A DNA stretch of 37,133 nt from Lachnospiraceae bacterium. GTDB lineage: Bacteria > Bacillota > Clostridia > Lachnospirales > Lachnospiraceae. The notes below the pieces were generated by a model, which worked only from the letters and a program-made list of their open reading frames with translations, ran no database searches and was not told the origin of the DNA. Made by a program: the position numbers and the translations under genes. Below, piece by piece: positions 17,833 through 26,274 of this stretch (position 1 is its first letter; the number at the start of each line of letters is the position of its first letter). The DNA is taken from assembly GCA_030536685.1 (NCBI GenBank), contig JAUNPP010000013.1, forward strand, positions 1-37,133, written 5' to 3'.

Positions 17833-18324
17833 ATGGAACAGTTTAGCGGCAAAGTATGGCTTCTGGGAGATGATATCGATACCGACATTATCATTCCCAC
17901 CGAATATCTGGCTTTAAAAACCGTAGAAGATATGAAACCCTTCGCATTCAGCCCTCTGCGCCCCGAACTTGCGGGACAGATCAAAGAAGGCGATATTATA
18001 GTAGCAGGCAAGAATTTCGGCTGCGGTTCTTCAAGAGAACAGGCGCCCGAGGTTATTAAGGCACTGGGTGTCAAATGCGTAATCGCAAAATCCTATGCCC
18101 GTATTTTCTTTAGAAACTCCATTAACAACGGACTTCTCCTGATTGAAAATCCCGATCTTTACGATGTGGCAGCAGAAGGAGAAACCATCGATGTAACTGT
18201 TGGCAGATCCATTACCTGCCAGGGAAAGGAATACCCGATTTCCTCCCTTCCCGAAAACCTGCTCGACATTCTGAATGCAGGCGGACTGGTAAAGGCAATG
18301 CGTAAACTGAACGGGCTGGATTAA
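17833..18324 (+). CDS. leuD: Hydro-lyase small subunit, LeuD/HacB type (pair 2)
   Basis: This 163-residue small subunit of an isopropylmalate isomerase-type dehydratase has DDIDTDIIIPTEYL at its N-terminus and the active-site segment NFGCGSSREQAP. The recognition loop reads YLAL, again without the homoaconitase arginine. The start is the ATG at 17833 with AAAGGAT upstream; a TTG at 17815 is in frame but has no proper ribosome binding site. It is clearly paralogous to the pair 1 small subunit and closer to the family norm. The leuD symbol reflects family membership. Leucine synthesis is plausible, but no leuA or leuB lies in the window, and citraconate or dimethylmalate hydration remain possible. 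Confidence 0.85.
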   Translation: MEQFSGKVWLLGDDIDTDIIIPTEYLALKTVEDMKPFAFSPLRPELAGQIKEGDIIVAGKNFGCGSSREQAPEVIKALGVKCVIAKSYARIFFRNSINNGLLLIENPDLYDVAAEGETIDVTVGRSITCQGKEYPISSLPENLLDILNAGGLVKAMRKLNGLD

Positions 18325-18388
18325 ATACACCACGTACACCAGATACAACGAGCAAACCAAGGCAATAAACAAAAAGGAGTTTTTACAT

Positions 18389-19639
18389 ATGGGCGCAACA
18401 ATTATTGAGAAAATCGTTCGCAGAAACACCGGAATGGAGGCTGCAAAAGCCGGTGATATCGTAACCGTCAATGTCGACCGGGTTATGATCCATGATATTT
18501 TCATTCCGTTTGTAGCAGATAAATTTGAAGAAATGGGATTTAAAAAACTGTGGGATGCTGACAAAGTGGTTCTGATCTATGACCACCTTGTTCCCGCAAG
18601 TCAGGTAGATGACACCCGTCATTTCCGTAAAGGTGATGAATTTGCCGCCAGATACGGCATGAAAAATGTCCATCGCTCTGATGGTATCTGCCACCAGCTG
18701 ATGACAGAAGCCGGCTATGTTAAACCCGGCAACATTGTTTTCGGAACCGACAGCCACACCACAACCTACGGCTGTGTAGGCGCATTTTCCTCCGGTATCG
18801 GTTATACGGAAATGGCAAGTATTCTGGGAACCGGCAAACTCTGGATTAAAGTTCCGGAAACCATTAAAGTAAATATTAACGGCAAGCTTCCCTCCAATGT
18901 CACCTCCAAAGATATCATTTTACGTCTTATCGGTGACCTGGGTGCAGACGGCGCTACCTACAAAGCACTTGAATTTGCCGGTGATACGATTGAAAATATG
19001 TCCGTGGCCAGCCGCATGACCATGTCCAACATGGCTATTGAAGCCGGTGCAAAATGTGCGTTATTTACACCGGATGAAAAGACTGCCGAGTATTGTGAAA
19101 TCGAGCTGACAGATGCGCAGCGCAGCCTTGTCGGCGATGAAGATGCCGTTTACTGCCGTACCATCAGCTATCAGGCGGAGGATTTTGTTCCTGTTATGGC
19201 ATGTCCGTCCCAGGTGGACAATATCAAACCCACCACGGTATTGGAAGGCACCGAAATCGATCAGGTATTTATCGGTTCCTGTACAAATGGACGTCTGGAA
19301 GATCTGGAAGCTGCCGCTTCTGTCCTGAAGGGGAAAAAGGTTGCTCCTTTTGTTAAACTGATCGTAACTCCCGCCAGCCGCAAAATTTACAGACAGGCAC
19401 TTGCAAACGGCACTTTGAAAATTCTTTCCGAAGCGGGCGCAATGATCACACACCCCGGCTGCGGACTCTGCTGCGGACGTGCAGGCGGCATCCTCACAGA
19501 CGGTGAACGTGTTGTTGCCACCAATAACCGTAATTTCCTTGGCAGAATGGGAACCTCAAAGGTAGAAATCTTCCTGGCTTCTCCCGTAACTGCAGCTGCC
19601 TGTGCAGCAGCCGGAAAGATTGTCACACCAGAATTGTAA
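18389..19639 (+). CDS. leuC: Hydro-lyase large subunit, LeuC/HacA type (pair 2)
   Basis: This 416-residue large subunit has cluster ligands Cys298 (GSCTNGR), Cys358 and Cys361 (GCGLC). The substrate-arginine segment NRNFLGRMG and the substrate/histidine segment TDSHTTTYG are intact. Motifs match ordinary members of the isopropylmalate isomerase/homoaconitase family better than those of pair 1. The ribosome binding site is AAAGGAG. The gene follows its small subunit after 64 bases and ends at a strong terminator. Substrate specificity between 3-isopropylmalate, citraconate and related 2-methyl-diacids cannot be settled by eye. Confidence 0.85.
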   Translation: MGATIIEKIVRRNTGMEAAKAGDIVTVNVDRVMIHDIFIPFVADKFEEMGFKKLWDADKVVLIYDHLVPASQVDDTRHFRKGDEFAARYGMKNVHRSDGICHQLMTEAGYVKPGNIVFGTDSHTTTYGCVGAFSSGIGYTEMASILGTGKLWIKVPETIKVNINGKLPSNVTSKDIILRLIGDLGADGATYKALEFAGDTIENMSVASRMTMSNMAIEAGAKCALFTPDEKTAEYCEIELTDAQRSLVGDEDAVYCRTISYQAEDFVPVMACPSQVDNIKPTTVLEGTEIDQVFIGSCTNGRLEDLEAAASVLKGKKVAPFVKLIVTPASRKIYRQALANGTLKILSEAGAMITHPGCGLCCGRAGGILTDGERVVATNNRNFLGRMGTSKVEIFLASPVTAAACAAAGKIVTPEL

Positions 19640-19670
19640 TTTACTGTTCGGGGATTCCTGAACAGCAGCT

Positions 19671-19712
19671 GCAAGCATAATTTTTTTAAAAATTATGCTT
19701 GCACATTTTTTT
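19671..19712 (+). terminator. Intrinsic terminator of the hydro-lyase operon
   Basis: GCAAGCATAATTTTT (19671-19685) pairs with AAAAATTATGCTTGC (19688-19702) and is followed by a run of T (19706-19712). This is a textbook terminator. A weaker hairpin (TGTTC...GAACA) precedes it. Confidence 0.9.
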
Positions 19713-19827
19713 ATTCGGATTTATACTGTAGCTGTGGATGAGCTTTTGGGAGATAGATTTTTCTGTGGATGAATTTTTTATTTCTGAATGAGCTATTTTC
19801 ATCTATATATAATATTTATATGCATTT

Positions 19828-19922
19828 TGGGGAGCTGACCGGAGTTGGCTGAGAGGGAACTGTATCGTTTCGACCCATCAAACCTGATTTGGGTAATGCC
19901 AACGTAGGGAATCTATGCCGGA
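19828..19922 (+). ncRNA. TPP riboswitch aptamer (THI element)
   Basis: The conserved pyrimidine-sensor segment CTGAGAGGGA (about 19849-19858) and the pyrophosphate-sensor segment AACCTGATTTGGGTAATGCC (about 19881-19900), followed by AACGTAGGGA, are diagnostic of the thiamine pyrophosphate riboswitch. It lies upstream of thiW and thiC on the same strand and should shut them down when TPP is plentiful. Confidence 0.95.
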
Positions 19923-19934
19923 TGATCGTATTTT

Positions 19935-19964
19935 AGAGAGGTACCTTACGTATCTCTCTTTTTT
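19935..19964 (+). terminator. Expression-platform terminator of the TPP riboswitch
   Basis: AGAGAGGTAC (19935-19944) pairs with GTATCTCTCT (19950-19959), with one G-U pair, and is followed by T residues. It lies directly after the aptamer, which indicates control by transcription termination. A second inverted repeat (ATGATAGA 19967-19974 / TCTATCAT 19987-19994) follows in the leader. Confidence 0.85.
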
Positions 19965-20059
19965 GTATGATAGATAATTTATACTTTCTATCATGCAAAA
20001 GGCTCTGCGCGGGGATTCTTTGTTCAGCCGGAAAACGGCAATTTTAGGAGGAATGTAAT

Positions 20060-20596
20060 ATGAGACAAAATTCATCAATGGCACGTAGTGCGACTCAGAA
20101 GCTGGCACTGGCTGGGGTTTTTACGGCTGTAGCAGTGGCTGGAAGCTTTATCAGCTTTCCGATTGCCGGCAGCAAATGTGCGCCGGTGCAGCATATGGTC
20201 AATATTCTGGCGGCAGTTCTTTTAGGCCCCGGCTGGGGTGTCGGCATGGCGTTCTGTTCCAGTCTGATCCGAAATCTCACCGGACTGGGCAGTCTGATGG
20301 CATTTCCGGGCAGCATGGTAGGCGCACTCTGCTGCGGACTGATGTACAAAAAGACCAGAAATCTTCTTGCAACCAGCTTTGCTGAAGCAATCGGCACCGG
20401 ATTTCTCGGGGGACTCTGCGCTTATCCGGTTGCAAAATTACTGATGGGCATTCAATCAGCAGGCGCATTTGCCTACATTGTACCTTTTCTGATTTCCACT
20501 GTTGCCGGCAGTATTCTGGCATTTGTTCTTCTCGGACTGCTTGAAAAAAGCGGCGTTTTAAAACAAATGCAGACTAAATTAACATCCGCTCTCTGA
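20060..20596 (+). CDS. thiW: ThiW, thiazole-precursor ECF transporter S component
   Basis: This is a 178-residue integral membrane protein with about six hydrophobic segments. The sequence includes LALAGVFTAVAVAGSFISFP and GPGWGVGMAFCSSLIRN, typical of ThiW. It is the substrate-binding S component thought to import hydroxyethylthiazole with a shared energy-coupling (EcfAAT) module, none of which is encoded nearby. TAGGAGGAA precedes the ATG. It is controlled by the upstream TPP riboswitch and cotranscribed with thiC, which starts 42 bases later. Confidence 0.9.
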   Translation: MRQNSSMARSATQKLALAGVFTAVAVAGSFISFPIAGSKCAPVQHMVNILAAVLLGPGWGVGMAFCSSLIRNLTGLGSLMAFPGSMVGALCCGLMYKKTRNLLATSFAEAIGTGFLGGLCAYPVAKLLMGIQSAGAFAYIVPFLISTVAGSILAFVLLGLLEKSGVLKQMQTKLTSAL

Positions 20597-20638
20597 TAAA
20601 AACAGGGAGTTTCACAAAAAAAATAAAGGAGCATTTCT

Positions 20639-21949
20639 ATGAGAAACTACACTACACAAATGGATGCCGCACGTCGCGGTATCGTAACACCTGAAATCAA
20701 AACTGTTGCTCAAAAAGAGCATATGCCCGTTGAAAATCTGATGAAACTGGTTGCAGAAGGCAAGGTTGCCATCTGTGCAAACAAAAACCACACCTGTCTG
20801 AACCCGGAAGGCGTAGGCAGCATGTTACGAACCAAAATCAATGTAAATCTTGGCGTTTCCAGAGACTGTAAGGATTACAACATTGAAATGGAAAAGGTTA
20901 TGAGTGCCGTTAACCTTGGCGCTGAAGCGATCATGGATCTTTCCAGCCACGGAAATACCCAGCCCTTCCGTCAGAAATTAACCCACGAATGTCCCGCCAT
21001 GATCGGCACAGTTCCGGTTTACGACAGCGTCATCCATTATCAGAGAGATCTGGCAACACTGACAGCAAAAGATTTTATTGATGTTGTACGTCTGCATGCA
21101 GAGGACGGCGTGGATTTTGTAACGCTGCACTGCGGTATCACCCGCAAAACCATCGAGCAGATCAAAAAACACAAACGTAAAATGAACATTGTCAGCCGCG
21201 GCGGAAGTCTTGTTTTTGCCTGGATGAGCATGACCGGACAGGAAAATCCTTTTTACGAATACTACGATGAGATTCTGGATATCTGCGAAGAATATGATGT
21301 TACCATTTCCTTAGGAGATGCCTGCCGCCCCGGCTGTCTGGCAGATGCTACCGATGTATGCCAGATAGAAGAACTTGTACGTCTCGGTGAATTAACCAAA
21401 CGTGCATGGGACCATAACGTACAGGTTATGGTAGAAGGACCTGGTCATATGCCTTTAAATCAGGTAGCCGCCAACATGGAAGTACAGAAATCCATCTGTA
21501 TGGGCGCTCCCTTTTACGTACTTGGACCTCTGGTTACCGATATTGCTCCCGGCTACGACCACATTACCGGCGCAATCGGCGGCGCTGTTGCCGCTATGAA
21601 CGGCGCAGCCTTCCTCTGCTACGTAACTCCCGCAGAACACCTTGCTTTACCGAATGTAGATGATGTAAAACAGGGAATTATCGCATCCAAAATCGCAGCA
21701 CATGCAGCTGATATTGCCAAAGGCATTCCCGGTGCACGCGATATTGATGACCGCATGGCCGATGCACGCCGCGACCTCGACTGGGATGGACAGTTTGCCT
21801 GTGCCCTTGATCCGGAAACAGCAAAAAGCATCCGCGACAGCCGCAAACCGGAAGACGACCACAGCGACACCTGCAGCATGTGCGGCAAATTCTGCGCAGT
21901 CCGCAGTATGAATAAAGCTCTTGCCGGCGAATATATCGATATTCTGTAA
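20639..21949 (+). CDS. thiC: Phosphomethylpyrimidine synthase ThiC
   Basis: This is a 436-residue radical-SAM enzyme converting aminoimidazole ribotide to hydroxymethylpyrimidine phosphate, the pyrimidine half of thiamine. The family core is clear ([44 protein letters not shown]). The C-terminal iron-sulfur motif is Cys412-Cys415-Cys419 (CSMCGKFC), spacing CX2CX3C, one residue shorter than the CX2CX4C of the E. coli type. The length fits the short ThiC group common in anaerobes. AAAGGAG lies before the ATG. With thiW it gives the riboswitch-controlled unit both a synthetic pyrimidine route and a thiazole uptake route. Confidence 0.96.
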   Translation: MRNYTTQMDAARRGIVTPEIKTVAQKEHMPVENLMKLVAEGKVAICANKNHTCLNPEGVGSMLRTKINVNLGVSRDCKDYNIEMEKVMSAVNLGAEAIMDLSSHGNTQPFRQKLTHECPAMIGTVPVYDSVIHYQRDLATLTAKDFIDVVRLHAEDGVDFVTLHCGITRKTIEQIKKHKRKMNIVSRGGSLVFAWMSMTGQENPFYEYYDEILDICEEYDVTISLGDACRPGCLADATDVCQIEELVRLGELTKRAWDHNVQVMVEGPGHMPLNQVAANMEVQKSICMGAPFYVLGPLVTDIAPGYDHITGAIGGAVAAMNGAAFLCYVTPAEHLALPNVDDVKQGIIASKIAAHAADIAKGIPGARDIDDRMADARRDLDWDGQFACALDPETAKSIRDSRKPEDDHSDTCSMCGKFCAVRSMNKALAGEYIDIL

Positions 21950-21993
21950 CAATAAAAAAACTTTCCCAAACAGGTGCGCCGCACTTTTTAAAC

Positions 21994-22045
21994 ACGCTCT
22001 GGAGAGTACGCATGAATTTTCTTTCCCGTACACTCTCCAGAGCGT
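21994..22045. terminator. Large inverted repeat between thiC and the AEC carrier gene
   Basis: ACGCTCTGGAGAGT (21994-22007) is repeated in perfect inverted form at 22032-22045. An inner TACG/CGTA helix extends it to about 17 pairs with a two-base bulge. It lacks a T run on either side. Its place between convergent genes suggests a shared transcription barrier. A smaller GTGC-GCC-GCAC-TTTTT hairpin just upstream (about 21974-21989) may be the actual thiC terminator. Confidence 0.55.
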
Positions 22046-22078
22046 CTATAAAATATCTGATAAACATCCTCCAGATAC

Positions 22079-22996
22079 CTACAGGATTGAAAGCATCACC
22101 GGCACTGTCAGAAGTGAAAGCAATGCCGTTACACATGTGCCCTGAGCCGCAAGCGCCACATCACCGCCATACTCCTGACAAAGCATCGTCACATTTCCAG
22201 CCACAGGAAGCCCGGTCAGAACAGCGGCAATCTTCGGAATCATTCCATTTCCCATAATCATCAGCAGGATCAGATACACCGCTGACGGATATATAATCAG
22301 TTTAAATAATGCTATCAGATACAGTTTTGGATTTTTCAAGCTCTGCAGAATTTCCACCTGTGCCAGCTGAGAACCGATTACCACCATTGCAAGAGGAGTC
22401 GTCACCGCTCCCAGGCTTGCGGCAATTTTTCCGGCAAAATCAGGTATCGGCACCTTAACTATCACAATTACAAATGCAAGCAGAGCAGCAGCAATTCCCG
22501 GGCTGCAGAGCGTTTTCCAAAAATGAGGCTTTTCCCCTTCTCTTTTTTCATCCCCCAAACCACCCTGCAGCGTCATAACTCCCACTGTAAAAAGATGTAC
22601 ATTAAACACCATCAGAAAAACAGCCGCATAAAAGACATATTCCTCTCCATATACACTTGCAATAATCGGAAATCCCATAAATCCAAGATTACTGTAATTC
22701 AGCATCAGCTCGCAGGCCGCATCCAGGTGAAACCTTGAAACAATTATCTTACTGAAAAACGGAACCAGAATAAAAACTCCCACAGCCGTAAAAATCAGGC
22801 GGATCACAGCAGCCTGTTCCACTGCCTCCTGTGAAATAGCAGAATCCAAAATAGTTGCCGGAAGAGAGACCTTCAAAAGAAATGTAGAAAACCGGCTGTT
22901 TGCCGTCTCATCCAGTACTCCCGCTGTATTGGAAATATACCCAACCGCAATCAATCCAAACAGCATAATAATCGAGTTCATCACATCAACACTCAT
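22079..22996 (-). CDS. AEC-family (auxin efflux carrier-like) transporter
   Basis: This 305-residue membrane protein has around ten hydrophobic helices. Segments such as NYSNLGFMGFPIIASVYGEE and PLAMVVIGSQLA are typical of the AEC family, which in bacteria includes malate, malonate and other organic-acid carriers. GGGAGG lies ahead of the ATG. It is transcribed alone, convergent to thiC, downstream of a terminator that separates it from the ABC exporter gene. The substrate is unknown. A link to the nearby diacid hydro-lyases is tempting but unsupported. Confidence 0.88.
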   Translation of the reverse strand: MSVDVMNSIIMLFGLIAVGYISNTAGVLDETANSRFSTFLLKVSLPATILDSAISQEAVEQAAVIRLIFTAVGVFILVPFFSKIIVSRFHLDAACELMLNYSNLGFMGFPIIASVYGEEYVFYAAVFLMVFNVHLFTVGVMTLQGGLGDEKREGEKPHFWKTLCSPGIAAALLAFVIVIVKVPIPDFAGKIAASLGAVTTPLAMVVIGSQLAQVEILQSLKNPKLYLIALFKLIIYPSAVYLILLMIMGNGMIPKIAAVLTGLPVAGNVTMLCQEYGGDVALAAQGTCVTALLSLLTVPVMLSIL

Positions 22997-23075
22997 TTTC
23001 CGCCTCCCGCTTCGCTATCTCTTTTCCCTTTTATCATTCCTCATTTATTTCAAAAAATACATATCAGATGAACGC

Positions 23076-23112
23076 AAAAAAACAGGAGACTGTGCTTATC
23101 CACACAGCCTCC
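23076..23112 (-). terminator. Intrinsic terminator after the ABC exporter gene
   Basis: Read on the minus strand, GGAGGCTGTG (23112-23103) pairs with CACAGTCTCC (23094-23085), with one G-U pair, then TG and seven T residues follow (23082-23076). This ends minus-strand transcription before the AEC gene. The rest of 22997-23253 shows nothing else clear. Confidence 0.8.
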
Positions 23113-23253
23113 CTCAGAAGCTTTTCCACTTAAACCCGAAATTTTACCCCGTTTATCCACAATCAAATCCCATCATACACAAATAACATCATGCGCGAAC
23201 AAAGGGCATGCTTCTCTCCGACGCAAACAATCTGCCTAACACAGGCATTTTTC

Positions 23254-25038
23254 CTAACGCAGGCGTTCTGCCATCTGATAGAATTTGTAATAAATCCCCT
23301 GCTGCTTCAGCAGCTCCTCATGGCTGCCTTCCTCCTCAATCCCGTTCTCTGTCAGTACAAAAATCCGGTGAGAATCACGAATTGTAGACAGACGATGTGC
23401 AACCGTCAGCGTCGTTCTGCCGACTGCCAGTTCATTCAATGCCTGCGCCACTTCAAATTCGCTTTCATTATCCAGAGCCGAAGTTGCTTCATCCAGAATA
23501 ATAATTGCAGGGTCTTTTAAAAATACCCGCGCTATGCTGATACGCTGCTTCTGACCGCCGGAAAGCTTAACCCCGCGCTCTCCCACGTAAGTATCATAGC
23601 CATCCTTCAGATTCATGATAAAATCATGCGCACCGGCCTTTTTTGCAGCAGCCATAACCGCTTCTCTGGAAGCACCGGGATTTCCATAAACAATATTGTC
23701 AAAAATCGTACCGGAAAACAGATATACATCCTGCTGCACGATACCGATATTTTTACGCAGGCTTTCTACCGTATAATCACGCACATCCACCCCATCAATC
23801 GTTACGCTTCCTGCCGTAATATCATAAAAACGGGGAATCAGATTGCATAATGTCGTTTTTCCGCTGCCGGAAGGACCTACCAGAGCTACTTTTTCACCAT
23901 GATGAACATCCAGATTCAAATGACTGAATACCCGCGTATTATCATCCAGATATTCAAAGCTTACATCATTAAAACGGATATCTCCTCTGGGATTTTTCAT
24001 CTCCCGTGCTCCATCCCTGTCAAAAATCTCCACATCCGCATCCATGATCTGCAGAAAACGCTCAATTCCTGTCATGCCGCGCTGGAACTGCTCTGCAAAT
24101 TCTACGATACGGCGAATCGTAGCAATCAGAGTACTTACGTACATGACATAAGCCACCAGATCTGCAGGATGAACATATCCGTACATCATAAACAGACCAC
24201 CAGCCATAATCACCGCCAGATACATCAATCCGTCAAATATTCTGGTTGAAATATGAAACGTTGCCATATAGCGATAAGTAATTTTCTTAATATCCAGAAA
24301 CCGTGAATTATCAGTTTCAAATTTCGCCTTTTCAATCTCTTCATTTGCAAATGCCTTAACAACCTTCTGTCCAAGCAGACTGTCCTCCACACGGGCATTT
24401 AATTCACCAATCTGATACCGCTGCGCACGAAAAGCAGTTCTCTGCTTACGATTTAATTTGATACAGACAAACAGCATCACCGGTATAATCATAAAAATAA
24501 TAACCGTCAGAGGCAGATTGATAAATGCAAGTATCGCAAAAGCGCCTGCCGCCTTAATTCCTGCAATAAAAAACTCCTCCGGGCAATGGTGCGCAAACTC
24601 GGTTACATCAAACAAATCGCTTGTAAGGCGCCCCATGATCTGACCGACCTTTGTATTATTGTAATACCGGTTTGACAGCCTCTGCAGATGCGCATATGCG
24701 TCTCTTCTCATATCCGTCTCGATACGAGCGCCCATAACATGTCCCATATCCGCCATATAGTAGCTGCCCATACATTCAACGATCTTCAATCCCAGATACA
24801 ACAGTCCGACACTTAAGATCAGCTGTACAGTCAGCTGTTCAAAATGGTTCATTCCCGTATCCGTAATATAACGCATGATCACAGGCAGCACCAGCTCACA
24901 CACCGTAGTCAGAGCCGCACAGCCCAGATCCGTAGCCAAAGTCCCCAGATATGGCTTATAATACGGAATAAAACGTTTCAGCAGTACGCCCGTCCGGTAC
25001 TCTCTCTGATCTGTTTTTCTTATCTTTTGCTTATCCAT
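23254..25038 (-). CDS. MsbA-type ABC exporter (fused permease-ATPase)
   Basis: This 594-residue half-transporter has six membrane helices in residues about 30-310. The nucleotide-binding domain follows: Walker A GPSGSGKTT, Q-loop QQDVYLFSGT, signature LSGGQKQRISIARV, Walker B AIIILDEATSALD and the H-loop HRLST. It is expected to act as a homodimer or with a partner encoded elsewhere, since no second half-transporter is adjacent. The ATG has a distant AAAGGAG (12 bases) and a too-close GAGGA, so initiation may be inefficient. Substrate unknown; lipids, peptides and drugs are typical for the group. Confidence 0.93.
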   Translation of the reverse strand: MDKQKIRKTDQREYRTGVLLKRFIPYYKPYLGTLATDLGCAALTTVCELVLPVIMRYITDTGMNHFEQLTVQLILSVGLLYLGLKIVECMGSYYMADMGHVMGARIETDMRRDAYAHLQRLSNRYYNNTKVGQIMGRLTSDLFDVTEFAHHCPEEFFIAGIKAAGAFAILAFINLPLTVIIFMIIPVMLFVCIKLNRKQRTAFRAQRYQIGELNARVEDSLLGQKVVKAFANEEIEKAKFETDNSRFLDIKKITYRYMATFHISTRIFDGLMYLAVIMAGGLFMMYGYVHPADLVAYVMYVSTLIATIRRIVEFAEQFQRGMTGIERFLQIMDADVEIFDRDGAREMKNPRGDIRFNDVSFEYLDDNTRVFSHLNLDVHHGEKVALVGPSGSGKTTLCNLIPRFYDITAGSVTIDGVDVRDYTVESLRKNIGIVQQDVYLFSGTIFDNIVYGNPGASREAVMAAAKKAGAHDFIMNLKDGYDTYVGERGVKLSGGQKQRISIARVFLKDPAIIILDEATSALDNESEFEVAQALNELAVGRTTLTVAHRLSTIRDSHRIFVLTENGIEEEGSHEELLKQQGIYYKFYQMAERLR

Positions 25039-25063
25039 TCCTCACTTAATCTCCTTTAATCTC

Positions 25064-25117
25064 CTATTTTCCTTCTCTATCCTGCTTATTGCTCACTGCT
25101 CTCTATTTTCCTTCTCT
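25064..25117 (-). repeat. 15-bp direct repeat upstream of the ABC exporter gene
   Basis: CTATTTTCCTTCTCT occurs at 25064-25078 and again at 25103-25117. On the coding strand it reads as a purine-rich, ribosome-binding-site-like sequence. It is the only notable feature between lrgB and the exporter gene. Confidence 0.6.
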
Positions 25118-25129
25118 GCCTCTATCTTC

Positions 25130-25828
25130 TTACATCCCGCTTACTGCTATAAAAATCGGTACGGCAGCTACTGTCGTGATGCCCGCTACTACTACTGACA
25201 GACTGCTCATAGCTCCCTGGATTTCTCCAAGCTCCATCGCCTTTGCTGTACCAATCGCGTGAGCTCCTGTTCCGCAGGCCAGTCCCTGTGCTACCGGATT
25301 TTCAATATGAAGCAGCTTAAACAGCACCTGCGCAATAATATTTCCAAATAAACCGGTCATAATTACGGCCATAACCGTAATTGCCGGCATTCCTCCGATT
25401 TCTTCCGAAACGCCCATCGCAATCGCTGTCGTGATGGATTTGGGCAGCAGAGACAAAGTCAGAGCCTCATCCAGCCTTGTAACAGCCGCCAGCCCCGCTA
25501 CTACCAGAACACAGGATACGGCGCCGGCAAGAATACTCGTCAGAACCGCTGCAAGATTGTCCTTAAGCACCTGAAACTGTCTGTACAGCGGAACTGCCAG
25601 ACAAACGGTAGTCGGCGTCAGCAGGTAATTAATATATTTTCCGCCATAATTAAAGGTCTCATAGGTAACATCTGTCAGTTTTAAAAATAAAATACAGAAA
25701 ATCATTGATAACAGCAGCGGATTGCAAAGAGGATGCTTTACCTTCTGCTGAATCAGGATTCCCGCCCAATAAGAAACCAGGCTGAGGGCAAATCCGAAAA
25801 ATAAGGATTCCGACAAAATTTCATTCAT
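25130..25828 (-). CDS. lrgB: LrgB-family membrane protein
   Basis: This 232-residue protein has about six hydrophobic segments. Hallmarks are LLTPTTVCLAVPLYRQ, SLLPKSITTAIA and GTGAHAIGTAKA. LrgB/CidB proteins pair with LrgA/CidA holin-like proteins and have been linked to murein hydrolase control and to pyruvate or other by-product transport. Its start lies two bases after the lrgA stop, with AAGGAGG inside the end of lrgA, so the two are coupled. No LytSR-type regulator is nearby. Confidence 0.93.
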   Translation of the reverse strand: MNEILSESLFFGFALSLVSYWAGILIQQKVKHPLCNPLLLSMIFCILFLKLTDVTYETFNYGGKYINYLLTPTTVCLAVPLYRQFQVLKDNLAAVLTSILAGAVSCVLVVAGLAAVTRLDEALTLSLLPKSITTAIAMGVSEEIGGMPAITVMAVIMTGLFGNIIAQVLFKLLHIENPVAQGLACGTGAHAIGTAKAMELGEIQGAMSSLSVVVAGITTVAAVPIFIAVSGM

Positions 25829-25830
25829 AA

Positions 25831-26238
25831 CTATGCGACCTCCTTTTTGTCCTTCAGTTTCTTATTTTTACTGCTTTCCTTCTGTTTTTCCTTTTTTGTG
25901 CGGCAGATGATCCGCTCCGCAATTACGCCTGTCACAGACATCGTTGTTACAGTCGTCAGCAGGCAGATCAGAACCAGCGCCGGAATACTGTCAAGCACTC
26001 CCGCCAGCGAATCCATCAGACTCACGCAGGGCGCCACAAACATAACCGGCATAACTGCCACCAGAAAATCTGCCGTATCTTCCACCTGCGATAATTTTAT
26101 AACGCCTGTCTGCAGGGCAAGGAACAGAAAAACCATGCCATAAACACTCGCCGGAACCGGCAGTGGAAGCACCAGGTTACACATTTCTCCCAAAAATGTA
26201 ACCGCTCCGATTATCATTATCTGTTTAAAAATTCTCAT
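25831..26238 (-). CDS. lrgA: LrgA/CidA-family holin-like membrane protein
   Basis: This 135-residue protein has four hydrophobic helices and the family pattern LPLPVPASVYGMVFLFLALQTG and VAVMPVMFVAPCVSLMD (LrgA/CidA/YohJ group). The charged Lys-rich C-terminus (RTKKEKQKESSKNKKLKDKK) is longer than usual. It precedes lrgB directly and follows the CmpB-type gene after 36 bases, suggesting one transcript. The role is by analogy only: it acts with LrgB in the membrane. Confidence 0.9.
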   Translation of the reverse strand: MRIFKQIMIIGAVTFLGEMCNLVLPLPVPASVYGMVFLFLALQTGVIKLSQVEDTADFLVAVMPVMFVAPCVSLMDSLAGVLDSIPALVLICLLTTVTTMSVTGVIAERIICRTKKEKQKESSKNKKLKDKKEVA

Positions 26239-26274
26239 AGCTGCATCTCCTAAAAGCCATTTTCAGGCTCTCTT

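Noticed and set aside
15798..19639. Complete leucine biosynthesis operon
   Set aside because: Only isomerase-type subunits are present; no isopropylmalate synthase or dehydrogenase gene lies within the window.
21619..22136. Overlapping minus-strand open frames across the end of thiC
   Set aside because: Several frames are open at once opposite thiC; this is a shadow of its codon bias and none has a ribosome binding site or family features.
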